NCBI GenBank assembly: GCA_963573305.1
Contig: OY754327.1
Span: 55,916,244-55,980,243, forward strand
From: Pyrrhosoma nymphula
Taxonomy: Eukaryota > Arthropoda > Insecta > Odonata > Coenagrionidae
DNA length: 64,000 nt
Direction: 5' to 3'
The notes under the pieces were generated by a model. That model had not been told where the DNA came from and searched no databases. It saw only the letters and a list, made by a program, of their open reading frames with translations. The stretch's first letter is position 1. Every line of letters begins with the position of its first letter. A program made the position numbers and the translations under genes. Below are positions 10,942 through 22,099 of this stretch, in pieces.

Positions 10942-13182
10942 GGGCCTAATTCTGTAACTCGTAGCTCCGGAGCTAAGAGCTTCGGCTCGCTCCAAGAATT
11001 AGCTCCTACTCGTATTCTGTAATTCACTGGAGCTAACTCTAGCTCCGAATCGGGGTGGAGAAAAGTCAGCAGACGAAGTGGTAAATTTAAATTCCGGCGA
11101 GCGAATGACCGGCCAATCATAATCGTCGTTTCATTTTTCGTGACGTTTTTCCGGCTTGTGCTTCCGGAAAATAGCAGACAGCAGTTGAGAATACCAAAAG
11201 TAAATAATATTGAAGAATTATTGATTGTACGACTTTAACATATAAAAAAGTACCTTTTTAACAATATGCAGACTATTTTACAAGCTATAGAATTCTCAAT
11301 TACAACTATCCAGGAATACCCTGCCGAGTTTAACGTGTTTACATTTGGGAAGCTGGGAAAACGTCAGCTTGATGCAGGCAATTATATGATTTTACGAGTT
11401 TGTTCGCATCGAGAAGAAGAACAAAGCAAAAATTAAACACCTTGATAACGAACATTATTACCTGAATCAGTTGATGTTTTACCTAAGAGAACAAATTATT
11501 ATAGTAATCTAGCATAACACTTGTCATCCTCAACAGCTGTTTCTGTGAACGGCGAGTTGAAAATAATAAGAAATTTCCTCAATGTTTTTCTATATTTTCA
11601 TATTCTTGATGGTTAATTTAAGTAAATCTAAGGTAAAATTCTTTATTTAAACCTGTAGCAGGCTTTAATCTATAGGTTAGTTCATTGTTTTACCATTCCG
11701 TCATGTATACGAACGTCGGTGATGTAAGTATACATACATGAAGATAAATGCAATAGATCGGCCATTAACTGATGATATATTAGTTATTCTGTCATATTCT
11801 CTGCGAAAAACTACTATTAAATCTACAAAATGTACACAACACTTCGATAATTACCATTGTTTAGGAATCCCCACAATTGTGCAGCTATAATTTATACCCA
11901 CATGTTATGCTCATATAGGAAGATTGGCGACGTTTACTTGAAATTCTCCGTAGAACTTTGAAAATAAAAGTTCTACCGAACTACCGATGAATACTTACGT
12001 AACTTAAATTATTAAGGTACCTTAAGAACGTTCTACGTTAGGCAGCTAGTACTCGAAGAATCTTTATAGCATGATACGCTCACTTTTAACTCAAGGAAAC
12101 GAACTAAAGCTGCGAACTAATTAGCAATTGATTTACATCATTTAATTATATTGGTTTATGCATATGAGCAATCATATTCTGCGAGTGCATGCGTATGATC
12201 ACTTTAACATAGACATGCATTTGTACATATAGCTTTTTTCATCGATTGAACTTCCATAATCGTACCTTACCTAAACATTCTATCGTGCATTTTCCTTCTC
12301 TTCACGCAGCAATGTCAATATTAAGAGTAACACCTCGAACTGCTGTTGAAATAATGTTATTAATACGTAAGCGCATTGATCGTACTCGGCCACACATTAA
12401 GAACTTGCTTAACAATAATAAAAAAGTTGATTATTAGTTGATAAAAATGGAATTTACGATCATATCCTTGCGGGTTAACAACATCAAAATAAGAACACAC
12501 GTGAAAGCATTACAACATATGTTTTATGACAAAGGAAGTGCTCCTATCGACTTCGTTCAATGCCTACAGTTTTATTAATTTAAAAACGATTCTCAACAGT
12601 ATGAATGACAAAGAAATTCAATGGAATAACGTAGTAATCATGCAAAACACGTTTTTATCGATGAACGTTCACGAATTGATCTCCGAAAGACTTAAGTAAG
12701 GCAGCAATATTGACATCGAAATAATTTTCCATGATGTAAACAGGGATGGGATTTATTGGTTAAAATAGGTTAAAAATAAATCCTTTGGGTATCATGATTC
12801 TTCCGCCGCGGTAGATAAGAGTATCACCTCAAGAAAAACTACTAAGTAAGAGACAATAATATCATCGGATTCACAACAACATGCACACTTCACCAAAAAT
12901 CAACAAAACACTGGGGGAATGCGCATGGATTTCAGTGAAGAATACTCCTAGCGCGGTCTCGAGGCTGGCGCTAGCCGGAGCTCCGATCTGAGGCATGCTG
13001 GGACTCCGAAAAGAGCTTCGGGACCGTTGCAGAACACCATGAGGAACTAAATAAGCTCCGGAGCCTTCTCTAGCTCCTTCCGGCACCTTGAGATGCAATA
13101 CAGAATACGAATTGGAGCTAGGAGCTTATTTTAGCTCTTTTAGCCAGTTAGCTCCGGAGCTACGAGTTACAGAATTAGCCCC
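10942..13182. mobile_element. 2.2-kb TIR DNA transposon, transposase not recognised
   Basis: The left end GGGCCTAATTCTGTAACTCG is followed by TAGCTCCGGAGCTAA. The right end, read inverted, is GGGGCTAATTCTGTAACTCG followed by the same GC block. That gives about 35 bp of terminal repeat with one mismatch. A trinucleotide CAG flanks both ends (10,939-10,941 and 13,183-13,185). Similarity continues weakly outward (GGTGC), so the boundary may be a few bases off. Subterminal AGCTCC/GGAGCT motifs are repeated many times within about 130 bp of each end. A 3-bp duplication would suit PIF/Harbinger or CMC elements, though CAG is not the usual Harbinger TWA. The interior holds only short frames, such as a basic 63-codon one at 12,246-12,437, and no DDE motif I can identify. 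Confidence 0.7.
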
Positions 13183-13189
13183 CAGGCGC

Positions 13190-14870
13190 ACCCCGTTGTA
13201 AAAAGTCCCTCTCCTCCACCTAGATCATGGCAGCAAAATGTTTGTTTCACTTATGTTTGTATATTTAATAAAACCATGTACTTAAAAAAAGTTTCTTATT
13301 CCACTTATTAACTATCGCAACTAGTGACACTTGGGCTTGGCCCTCCTGATTCCTTCAGTGATCTCCACTCATCCAGCCTCGACTTCCCCCGCACCTCCTT
13401 TGCCAACACCCGACGACTCTCTCACTCGCACTCGTCTGTGCCCTATCTTCAGCACCACGTGGGAGATAGACGAAGTTAGTGATGGCCAACCTCCCTCTAC
13501 TTCCCAATTCCATTGTAACCCTTACGTCACCCCTAACTGAGTTAAAGGTGCGAAGGCGTGATGAAAAGTGCATGAACAGCCACTCGGGAAAAAGATGTTC
13601 TCTTTTAGCAACGCTATCGTTGAAAAGAATCGCCTGCCTAAGGAGAAATTGGTTTATAAATCCGAAAATAAACTCAAACTAAACGAGCAAGAGCTATATA
13701 ATTCTTGATTGAAGTTAACCTATGCCCTGAAATATATATTTTCCTAGTCCCAGCTACATTTAAATTAGACGTAAGTCTGGCAGAAATCTGTAAAACACAT
13801 GAGGCTTGCCTAAAAAAATAGTATCTCAATGAAAAAACTATTGATGAATATTTTCAATCGCATCTGTAGCCAGCTTTAAGTAATGTGTGTATGATATTGA
13901 GGTAAGTGTGATATGAAAATAGCATAATATACTAAATGGCGATGATAGTAAATTAATTTATCCATGAGAAAATATATAATGATATGAAAAAAGACTACAA
14001 AAATTTAATCAATTAGAAACACAGATTTGGCATTTTTCAGTGAAAGAAACAAATTTAAAGTAAACACATCAGCTTCATTAGCTGGGAAACATGATATTGG
14101 TTAAATAATGCGAGAATAATAGCCTACTAAATTGCCAATGCAAGACACCACTCGTATTTATAACGCAGCTGTTTCATTCGTCATCGAAAATTTTCCAATT
14201 ATTTATTTCTGTGCTAAATATTTCTCTATAAATTCACTAGTTATCCAATAATTTCATGTGAAGTAATAGTACTAATACACGGAAACACATCCTGTTAAAA
14301 CGAACACTTTATTTTTAACCCTTTAACTTGGGTAACATTATCTTATGAAATAAAAACCCGTTCATTTATCTTTAAATGGCAATTTTACGGTGTCGAAAAT
14401 AAAGCTAGAATACATTTAAAGTGGGTAAAGTTCACTTTATCCACTGTACATGAATGTATATGAACTTTAACCCCTACATTGGGTAAATTTCATATACATT
14501 TACCTACATAAAGTTCATACATACATATTCATATGAAAATCCAATTTTATAATGAAAAACGGGAGACATTGTCTACCACTTTACTGCTTGCGTTTTTGTT
14601 TCCGGTGCTCAATGACAGAGTCTGGTCAATGAATTGCGTATCAATGGTAGCTTCTGATACCAAAAAAATACATTGCTTCTCTGAAAGTAAAACTGACACT
14701 AATGCTGTTGTTTGCAAGTTGATTGCCTGCATGAGTCGAACCGCGCTGCCATCCTACTGAATACTTCCCATGGCAACTCACGTTATAAAATCACTTATAA
14801 CTCACGTCATTCATATACAGCATAGAATTCATTAGCTTAAGGTCATGCACGACAATAGCAGTTATCGAAG
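13190..14870. other. unassigned DNA with a low-complexity stretch
   Basis: A C/T-rich patch at 13,330-13,520 gives spurious overlapping frames. From about 14,290 to 14,530 there is a loose internally repetitive AT-rich stretch built on motifs such as GGGTAAA, AAAGTTCA and CATATACAT, without a clean period. No gene is recognised. Confidence 0.4.
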
Positions 14871-15480
14871 GCCTTGACTAAAGTGACCAACAGATTCACC
14901 CTGACCTCTGCCGGCCCGCTATTGACCATCTTTCCGCCAACGGCCATTACTCCAAGGTACCCATCCCTACGTCCCCAACAATCCCGTATCACAACAAGCC
15001 CGCTATTCTTTTCTATCACGTGGTTCCCTCCTTCAATTATTCCCTTTAAAAATCCTCCTCCGTTCCATCTTCACGGTAAGCACGAACTCAAAATAACAGA
15101 CCACTCCTTAGCGCGAACATCAGAACTCCCTGTGCGTGTCCCGGATAGGGGAGGAGGGGGTGGACCTGGTGGGCCACTGATGGATTGCAAAATCCTGCGG
15201 GAGGCGTGGTGGGGGCTGCCGGCCAAATATTGCCCACCCAACGCGTATATTCACTCATTCTCTTTCCGCATGTCCTTTTCCCACGTTTCCGCGCCAACGC
15301 TGTTTTCCCGACCTGGCTCGTTACACACCCCTCACCCACCCTCCTCCTGCCCGCTCAGATTTATTATCGCTCTCCCAACCCCTCTCCCCTCATATCTCCT
15401 GCCTTTCCTTTCTCCCACCCTGTTTTCGCAGGGAGGTAATTCGGGATCCAGGAGCGGGAGCTAATTCGGGAGATGAATTG
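14870..15480. other. GC-rich, pyrimidine-biased island
   Basis: About 600 bp of C/T-rich plus strand with CpGs stand out from the AT-rich surroundings. A 196-codon plus-strand frame runs through it. Its product is dominated by P, S, L, T and R, and the other frames are also open, as expected when stop codons are depleted by composition. I see no domain, and the central part near 15,130-15,240 is G-rich. It could be an exon, a promoter-type island or degenerate repeat DNA. Confidence 0.35.
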
Positions 15481-15761
15481 GTGTTGACTCGCTGCGGATA
15501 CTTAAACTGCGTGCTTGGTTTTGTCCCCCAAGAGACGGCTTTTACACCACACCCACCACGACACATACCGTGTAATTAGGTAATCGCTCTTCCTTTGTTA
15601 AACTCCTCACCAAAGAGTATTTGTAGACATGGATGCGGTGAAAACAAAAGGAATGGAAGTCGGGTTGATCTCGGCTTGAAGCCATTACGATCAACGTATT
15701 AGGCAATTTAATTATCAATCCTCGCACAAAAAAGTGAAGGGAAATGAAAAACAAACATTAC

Positions 15762-15849
15762 CTGATACCACAGAGCAATCTCATGAGTCCAGTACCGGCC
15801 CATGGTGTGGGCAACGTGGGCCACAGGCGGCCGGTAGTAGGGGCGGCCA
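15762..15849 (-). CDS. candidate internal coding exon, family unknown
   Basis: On the minus strand an 88-nt block is bounded by an acceptor-like ...TTGCATAG and a strong donor CAG|GTAATG. One frame (one leading base plus 29 codons) is open and strongly biased to G or C at third positions, unlike everything around it. It reads GRPYYRPPVAHVAHTMG followed by RYWTHEIALWYQ. A second frame is also open but lacks that bias. This is the most exon-like host sequence in the window. I do not recognise the protein family. A weaker exon-like block lies upstream at 16,420-16,483, with acceptor TGTATGCAG and donor GTGAGT, but its phase does not join this one directly. All of this is inference from splice motifs and codon bias. 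Confidence 0.3.
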
Positions 15850-15854
15850 CTATG

Positions 15855-17930
15855 CAACTTATTAATGAATGTGAAAAAGGGACGGAAAGTAATAAAATAG
15901 GAAAATGTAACCAACTTCCTGCTTTATTCCCATAAAAAAATTTCCTTGTTTAGTGCATCGTAAATTTGACTAACAGTTAAAACTAACTATTACTAAAAAG
16001 CACAACGAAACCTATGGACTAACAACTTTCTTCATCAGAATTATTGTCATCAGCCCATTGAAAGGAACTGTGGTCAAAATTACACTACAATTTACGGTTG
16101 AAATTACACCCATGTAACAAGAAGTAGATATAATGTTAATAATCCCTATAAACATTTTTTCTCGTAAGACACAAAGCTTGGAGGCAACCTATAGATTAAA
16201 AATCGCTTCCCTGGCGAAAAAGTCGACTATAATGTAAAGATGATCGTTCTGAAACCCCAGGGTATGTCTGAAATTAACGCGAGGTTTAAGAAATCGCAAC
16301 CGGAAGATAAATTCTTTCTAAAGAGTGGCCAAATGAAATGTTGCCCTCACTTGTAAAATAGATTGGGTCGGCACCGCTGATGACGATGAAATTTTCGCGG
16401 AAACGTATTTTATACTCACGGATGGAGATACCCAGATTAGTATGCAGGTACCCATTCGCCAATTCTGTGTGCATTTAGCTATGCTGCATACAAAAGCTTG
16501 AAGTAAATACATCTTTGAAATCAAAGCGACAATTAGCCACCAAGACGGAAATGGCGATGTAATGTTTGCAGGGTGAGATGTTCCATCACTATAACTAATA
16601 ACTAAGTGACTAATTATATGATTTGTATAAACGTAAGCTCGTTTGATTGGATTTAAAGCCACAATGCAAACATGAACATCAGTTAGCGCCGCGTACGCGC
16701 AAAGGGCGGATGCAGGCGCGTGGTAACTGGTGGCTATTTTGGGAGTGCGCGAAATGTTTTTGCAGCACATATCGCGACTTCAATGTGCTAGCACGCTGAT
16801 TTTGGTGCCACACGAAAGATTTTGTATAGGGTCTAGGCTATATATAATACGATGTATACATACTACTATAGGGTATACTTAAGAAAGAAACCGATCTCAT
16901 TGGAAAGGGCATATAATAAGCCATCGGTTATTATCCTTACGTCCGAGGCGGAATGCGCAAATTATATACATATAGATGAGTATACAAACTTTATGTATAC
17001 ACACATATGTGTTTATATTAAGTTTGAAAAATAAAGGAATGTGCCACAAATGGGAAGAATTACCCAGGAAGATCATAAATGAAATACATGAATCAATTTA
17101 TAAAGGGTGTCATAATAAGGAATTCCAAATGAACGTAGCGGTTTGCTGAAAATAGAAAAAGAAGAGCTGCAGAAAGGCAATCACAGGAGTGTTGAAGCTG
17201 ATAATGAGGTGCGGATATATCTGAGCTCTAATGTTGTACCGTCTCGCAACTCATCAACTTCAGCTCATGGAACTCGTCAATGCTCATGATATAAATGTGG
17301 CAACGTTTAATATAAAAATTCATTTTGACTCAGATAAAATGTGGTCACTATCGGTAGATACTCAAAGTCACTCTTGCAATTGGAAGGTGGAACATTCCTC
17401 AAGGAGTCAGTAATACTTCTTACAGACCAAACGCCAATCAAGATGAAGTTGAGGGTAAGGGTCAACCTCCTTTCTACTTGGCTGGTCAAAGGAAGATATT
17501 CCGTCCACAAAATCACACAGTACGGTATTGGCTTGGGATATCCAGATTGAATCTCGATTCTATCGTATCTGAAATTAAACACCATTGCATAAGGGTTGAT
17601 ATCAATAGGTAACTAACCATTAATTGTATAAACTAATACCTGTACAGAATAAGTTATTGGGACAATCCATATAAAAGCATGATCAAAGGTAAGAGACCTA
17701 AGGCACCGATACTGTTCATTGTGGCCACTTGATGAAGACAATCCTATGAAGACAGTGTTCAAACGGATAGACCAAACTTTGAGATCCAACGAATTTATAA
17801 GGAAATGATAGAAGGGAAAGGGGAATGCAAGGTCTCACAATAGAGACCGAGGGACATATAAATAGACCAGGATACACGCTGCTTTATTATGCAAAAATGT
17901 GCGAGGGGTAAAATCGCTTTACCCAATGTT
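15855..17930. other. unassigned DNA, possible intron
   Basis: Apart from the weak exon-like block at 16,420-16,483 (minus), no gene is seen. The 150-codon minus-strand frame at 16,318-16,770 contains that block but has no domain I recognise. A short motif ATAAATGTGGCAACGTTT near 17,291 recurs inverted at about 21,421-21,438, hinting at another old dispersed repeat. Confidence 0.35.
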
Positions 17931-17934
17931 TCCT

Positions 17935-18300
17935 TGTTCTTGCGCACCTACTCCCAGCTACTTGACTGCCACGGACTGGCCCTCCCCCTTTCCTCCCATC
18001 GGTCAGCGTCTCCTCACCCTGACTTCCCCACTCTCCCTTTCTTGGAATCTTTGTCACCCGGACCGAGACGTTCACCGCTCGATCAGCCGAAGCCCCTGCC
18101 CATCGCCGCTCCGCCCGAGAGGCATCCAACCTTCGCCGCCGCACCGCTGACCGAGGAAACGAACCGACGACCAGCCATCGACACTCCCACATCGTTCCTC
18201 TGCTGTCCTCCCCCATACTTCTCTTTTTCCTACCCCTCATACTTGATTCATCAATTAACCAACAGCTTATAATAAAGAAATGTTTTATTCCTTAATACCC
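17935..18300 (+). other. GC- and pyrimidine-rich island ending in AATAAA-like context
   Basis: About 300 bp of C-rich sequence is followed by TATAATAAAGAAATG, which contains a polyadenylation-type hexamer (AATAAA at about 18,272). All frames are largely open because of composition. The 127-codon plus-strand frame gives a P/S/L-rich product without a domain. It could be a 3' UTR or a processed relic, but nothing proves transcription. Confidence 0.3.
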
Positions 18301-19250
18301 TGCCATTTCCTTCAATCAGACCTGCACTCCAAAGTCAACCTTTCCCGCTCAGGCTCCTCAGAGTAACTGCTCCACCCTCATCCAGCAATTGAGAAGACTT
18401 GGAGAGCGCAAGCGACAATGCTATTCTTCTTGACTTGGGTTATATGAATGCTGTTGCGGGATCTATGGCCACCTACGTGGGTGAAACTCTACGAAGAAAT
18501 TTGATATGACAAGTAACAAGGATTCTCTTGTGAAAACATAAGAAACAACTCATGGAGTAGTTATAAACAAATATTTACATACCAGAAGTGATACAAATCG
18601 CCCAATGCCACTATTTCATAATTTTGATGTGAAAGCATGATACCCTCAAAACACTTATGAAAGACCTAGTGCATAATTCAGCTTAACTACCATATCAATA
18701 TTTCGTTCCATAAAAATTTATATGGGAATATTGGCCAGGCATAATGACATTTATTATTTCCATCTTATTCAATCATGCAAGTCTATTACATCAATTCATA
18801 ACAAGAAATTGGAATAAACATGGAATTTTGGGTAATTTTGCGCCTAATGTCTGACACAATGTACCCGTCAAAGAGAACCAGATTTTAGAGTAATGTATGT
18901 ACATAAATGTATCACACTACCTTATCTGCTGGGCATTTAATTTCCCAGCTTCCATTCCCAAATACCAGGTTCGTCAATAAAGCTCTCCTGACTCTTTGTA
19001 CCCTTCCAGTAAAATTATTCCGGGCGCCGTCTCCTTCATAAAGATGTTATTACAAGGGTGTTATTTCATTTGTCACAACAGTCGCCCCTAAGTTTGAGGG
19101 CATAGGTCGAAAATATTAATACCTAAAGGTATTTGAACACAAGTTCAGAAAAACAAAGCTTATCTATTTTCCAGGCATCTCAGTCAGATCGGGGTATTTC
19201 TTTACCTCAATGATGAAGTATATATTTCCTCTACATACCAAAATGAAGTG
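18300..19250. other. unassigned DNA
   Basis: I see no recognisable gene or repeat ends. A short open stretch near 18,420-18,510 on the plus strand is not assignable. Confidence 0.4.
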
Positions 19251-19545
19251 CTCCAAGACAATGGCAGTTCCGGTACTAGCGTATGGATACAAGATATGAG
19301 CTCTCTCAAAGAGACACAGAAGGGAAATTGTAACGGCTGAAATGAAATTCCTAAGAACAGTAGAAGGTTGCAAATTATAAGAAAAGATGAGAAACGAAGT
19401 CAATAGAGAAAGTGAAGGTATTTTTATTTAGAAGATAAATTATTATGAAAAAAAGGCGAATGGTGCAAAAAATGCGGCAGACCCAAGGCTAAAATAGTTT
19501 CGGGAACGGGCTATGCTGCCTAACCCATGAAGAGACGAGGAAGAA
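19250..19545 (+). pseudogene. non-LTR retrotransposon ORF2 C-terminal remnant
   Basis: The plus strand translates, with stops and small shifts, to KTMAVPVLAYGYK, then an LSKRHRREIVTAEMKFLRTV block, a partial RNEVNRE block, and a later DPRLKIVSG segment. These match in order the post-reverse-transcriptase region of arthropod LINE ORF2 proteins (consensus of the type MAVPTLLYGSE-W, A-EMKFLR-V-G, IRNEDIR). It has in-frame stops, no start and no RT core, so it is a dead 5'-truncated copy. Confidence 0.75.
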
Positions 19546-19559
19546 GAAGTATATACTTC

Positions 19560-21020
19560 CTATATGGAGAACAGTCACTGCCATGTTACACAATAAAATG
19601 TTAAAAAGTTTTTTTCAAGCAGCTCTTATGTTTTCTTAATAAACACTTTCTGACCGGGTGATTCCAATTTGAATTATTAATTTTTTTGGATGCCTTAACC
19701 AAGGTCACGGGGGCAATGATTCTGAATGTCATTGTGCGTCGTAGCACACGAAAAAATATATTTACCTCTCAATTTCAAATATAAATATTTGTTTAACACA
19801 AATACAAAGTGAAAGTTTAAGAAAATACTCGGTCACTCGAACAAATATTGAGAGCAGAACGGTTTATTGAAAAAAATCGAATCTAAACTTGGTGCATTTC
19901 GAAAAGCTACAATGCACCTGTGCACTGTGGCATGATATAGACTCTCGGCTTCTCCACACAGAGAATAATTTAACGCTGAAATAGATAGAAGAGCTCCTAT
20001 TCAAATAGTGGAATAAAGCCCACCCGTATGTCCGACAGGAAGAATTTAATGGTGAGTTAAAATAATACTATCCCACCATTTAGCAACAGTAAAGGGAATA
20101 GGGAGAAAAGGTTAACAGGTTAAAGAATTACAAACATAAGCGTATTTTAAACAATAGTAATATTTAAAAAAATATTTTTTCTCTTGTGAGAGCCACTAAC
20201 AATAAGTTAATAGTGTGTGGATCGCGAGCTTATTTTGCTGCTGTGCAATCCAGTCAATCCTTCGGTGCGGAGTTTAGACATCCCTAATTCCATATATGTG
20301 TATTGGGTTGCAGCTGCAACAGGATGTACACATTGTCGTAGTTCACTAATTATGTATATCTCAAAGGAGTTTCACGGAGAGAGATTTCAATTCAGTAAGA
20401 TGGCTAGATAATCTAAATTTGAATTGATAAATTCTAAAGGTTACTCACATCCATGAACAAAGTTAATGAACCAACATGTCAATGGATAATAAATTATGTA
20501 GTTTTATTTATTTACCCATGTACTAAGAAAATGAAGAAAAAATAATATTAATGCCAATCGAATATAACGAAAACTAATAAATATCATTAACGCAGTAATA
20601 TTTGAACTTAGGCACCTGTGCATACTAAGGATCTCATAGCGATAGCTCGTTAGTTCATCGTTATAACATGAAATGTCAGAGTTTCATATATCAAAGTGAA
20701 GGTCAGCTGCTGCTTATCATTAGTTTCAACACAATGTGCTAGAAATGGCAATTTCTACCATACTTTTAACACTGTTATTTCATTCTTGTTTTCAATGGTT
20801 TTTTCCCATTTTCTTTTCTTAACGATTTTTGATTTTGCTTCAAGTGTTAGTTCTTAGTCAGCCATCCAAAGAGAAATGAGAAATATCAAACTCAGGAAAC
20901 ATTAAATTACATACAAGAAGATTTATTGTTAATAAATCAACTGAACGACAAAAAGAAGTGAAGAAAATATTTAGACTCAGAAATTATTTTGACGTTCTCT
21001 ATAGTTAGTCGGATTAGAAA
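19560..21020. other. unassigned AT-rich DNA
   Basis: No coding or RNA feature is recognised. Base composition is uniformly AT-rich and no inverted-repeat ends stand out. Confidence 0.4.
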
Positions 21021-21024
21021 TTAT

Positions 21025-21128
21025 AGTCTGCAAGTGGCAGTCAGGCATGGGGTTGGCACAATGGACCAAGAAAGGTCTAAGTGCCCGGGCTCCTGTCGAA
21101 GGCCCCCCCGACAATCAATCATCATCAA
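21025..21128 (+). mobile_element. 5'-truncated tail of the 5S-derived SINE
   Basis: From TCTGCAAGT through ACAATGGACC, GGTCTAAGTGCC, GGGCTCC, AAGGCC and a final ATCAATCATCATC tail, this stretch matches the 3' body of the 5S rRNA-derived SINE at 39,973-40,190 in order. The 5S head is missing. A 3' end of short ATC repeats is typical of reverse-transcribed SINEs. The SINE label depends on the full copy at 40 kb. Confidence 0.7.
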
Positions 21129-21129
21129 C

Positions 21130-21890
21130 CATAGTCAGATTAATTACTCAAGTCAGCAAAGACTGACAGTGATACAGGAAAGTAATACCTCTGACTCCTA
21201 TTTCGGCAAAAGCTCAACCGCGCAATAAGATGTAGCGGTATTAATTTGGAAAACCCAATGTAAAAACCAATGAAAGAGCACAATAAATGTGAGAAATCAT
21301 CGACCTTAATATCCTAAACCCCGAGTCACTGAAATCATGTGTTACCATAGGATCAGCCGAGACAGCTAGACTGAAATCGTAAAAACAATGCGATCGGTAC
21401 ACATAAAGTGAAATGGTGTCAAACGTTGCCACATTTATACTATATACAGTGATCAGTTCCATTTCACGGGCTAAAAATTGTCATGTGAGAGGCTAGACAA
21501 CATTGTGGCACATAAAATCGACACCTGATCACCATCACCCATCACTCCTAAGATTGGTTTTCTACCGCTCTCCTTTATTCTATTTTCAGCACAACGCTTT
21601 GTTCCTTTGGAATCCCTGACTATGCCTTCATAAGTTGCTTCACGTTATTCATTCTTAATCTTCTTCGGCATTTCTTCCTATTCGTTGCATAATCCATTAA
21701 TGCCTTAACACCTAACTTTGTAGCCAATAAGAATGCCTCTTCAACTCCGCAAGGTTTTAATCATGTATATTCTCCGTCCATTTTATCTTAACAATTTTTT
21801 TAGAACACCCAAGTTTCATCACTTTAAATTTCCTCTTCTCGACTGCTGTTATCATCCAAGCTTCGCTGTCACAACACAACACGCTCTACG
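21130..21890. other. unassigned DNA
   Basis: It contains the inverted partner (about 21,421-21,438) of the short ACGTTTGCCACATTTAT-type motif near 17.3 kb. No gene is recognised. Confidence 0.4.
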
Positions 21891-21896
21891 CGAATG

Positions 21897-22095
21897 TGAA
21901 AATGTTTCACGGTGTAAAGTTCTCGCCTGTTAATCCTGGGATCACGGGTTGGAGTTCCACCTCGGTTGTTTTTTCTCTCCCCGGGGCATGGGTGTCTTTA
22001 TGTCTGTCATGGGTGCTCGAGAATGTAATGACAAGCCCATAGTGGTATATCTGAATCTCATGGGCTTAATGAGACCCCCAGAATAATCCGAAAAG
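21897..22095 (+). mobile_element. SINE-like unit with degenerate tRNA-type head
   Basis: The head has GGTGTAAAGTTCTCGCCTGT followed about 20 nt later by ATCACGGGTTGGAGTTCC, which is the spacing and partial sequence of Pol III A and B boxes in a tRNA-derived promoter. The B box is imperfect. A CTCCCCGGGGCATGGG body follows, then a tail with repeated CATGGG motifs. It is not a functional tRNA: no cloverleaf is evident. Confidence 0.4.
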
Positions 22096-22099
22096 GAAA

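Noticed and set aside
14874..15464. 196-codon plus-strand frame
   Set aside because: Biased pyrimidine-rich composition removes stop codons. The product has no domain and there is no codon bias against the alternative frames.
16318..16770. 150-codon minus-strand frame as a membrane protein or receptor gene
   Set aside because: It was considered because of hydrophobic stretches and a possible 64-nt exon inside it. The frame has no domain, and the exon phase does not connect to the better candidate at 15.8 kb.
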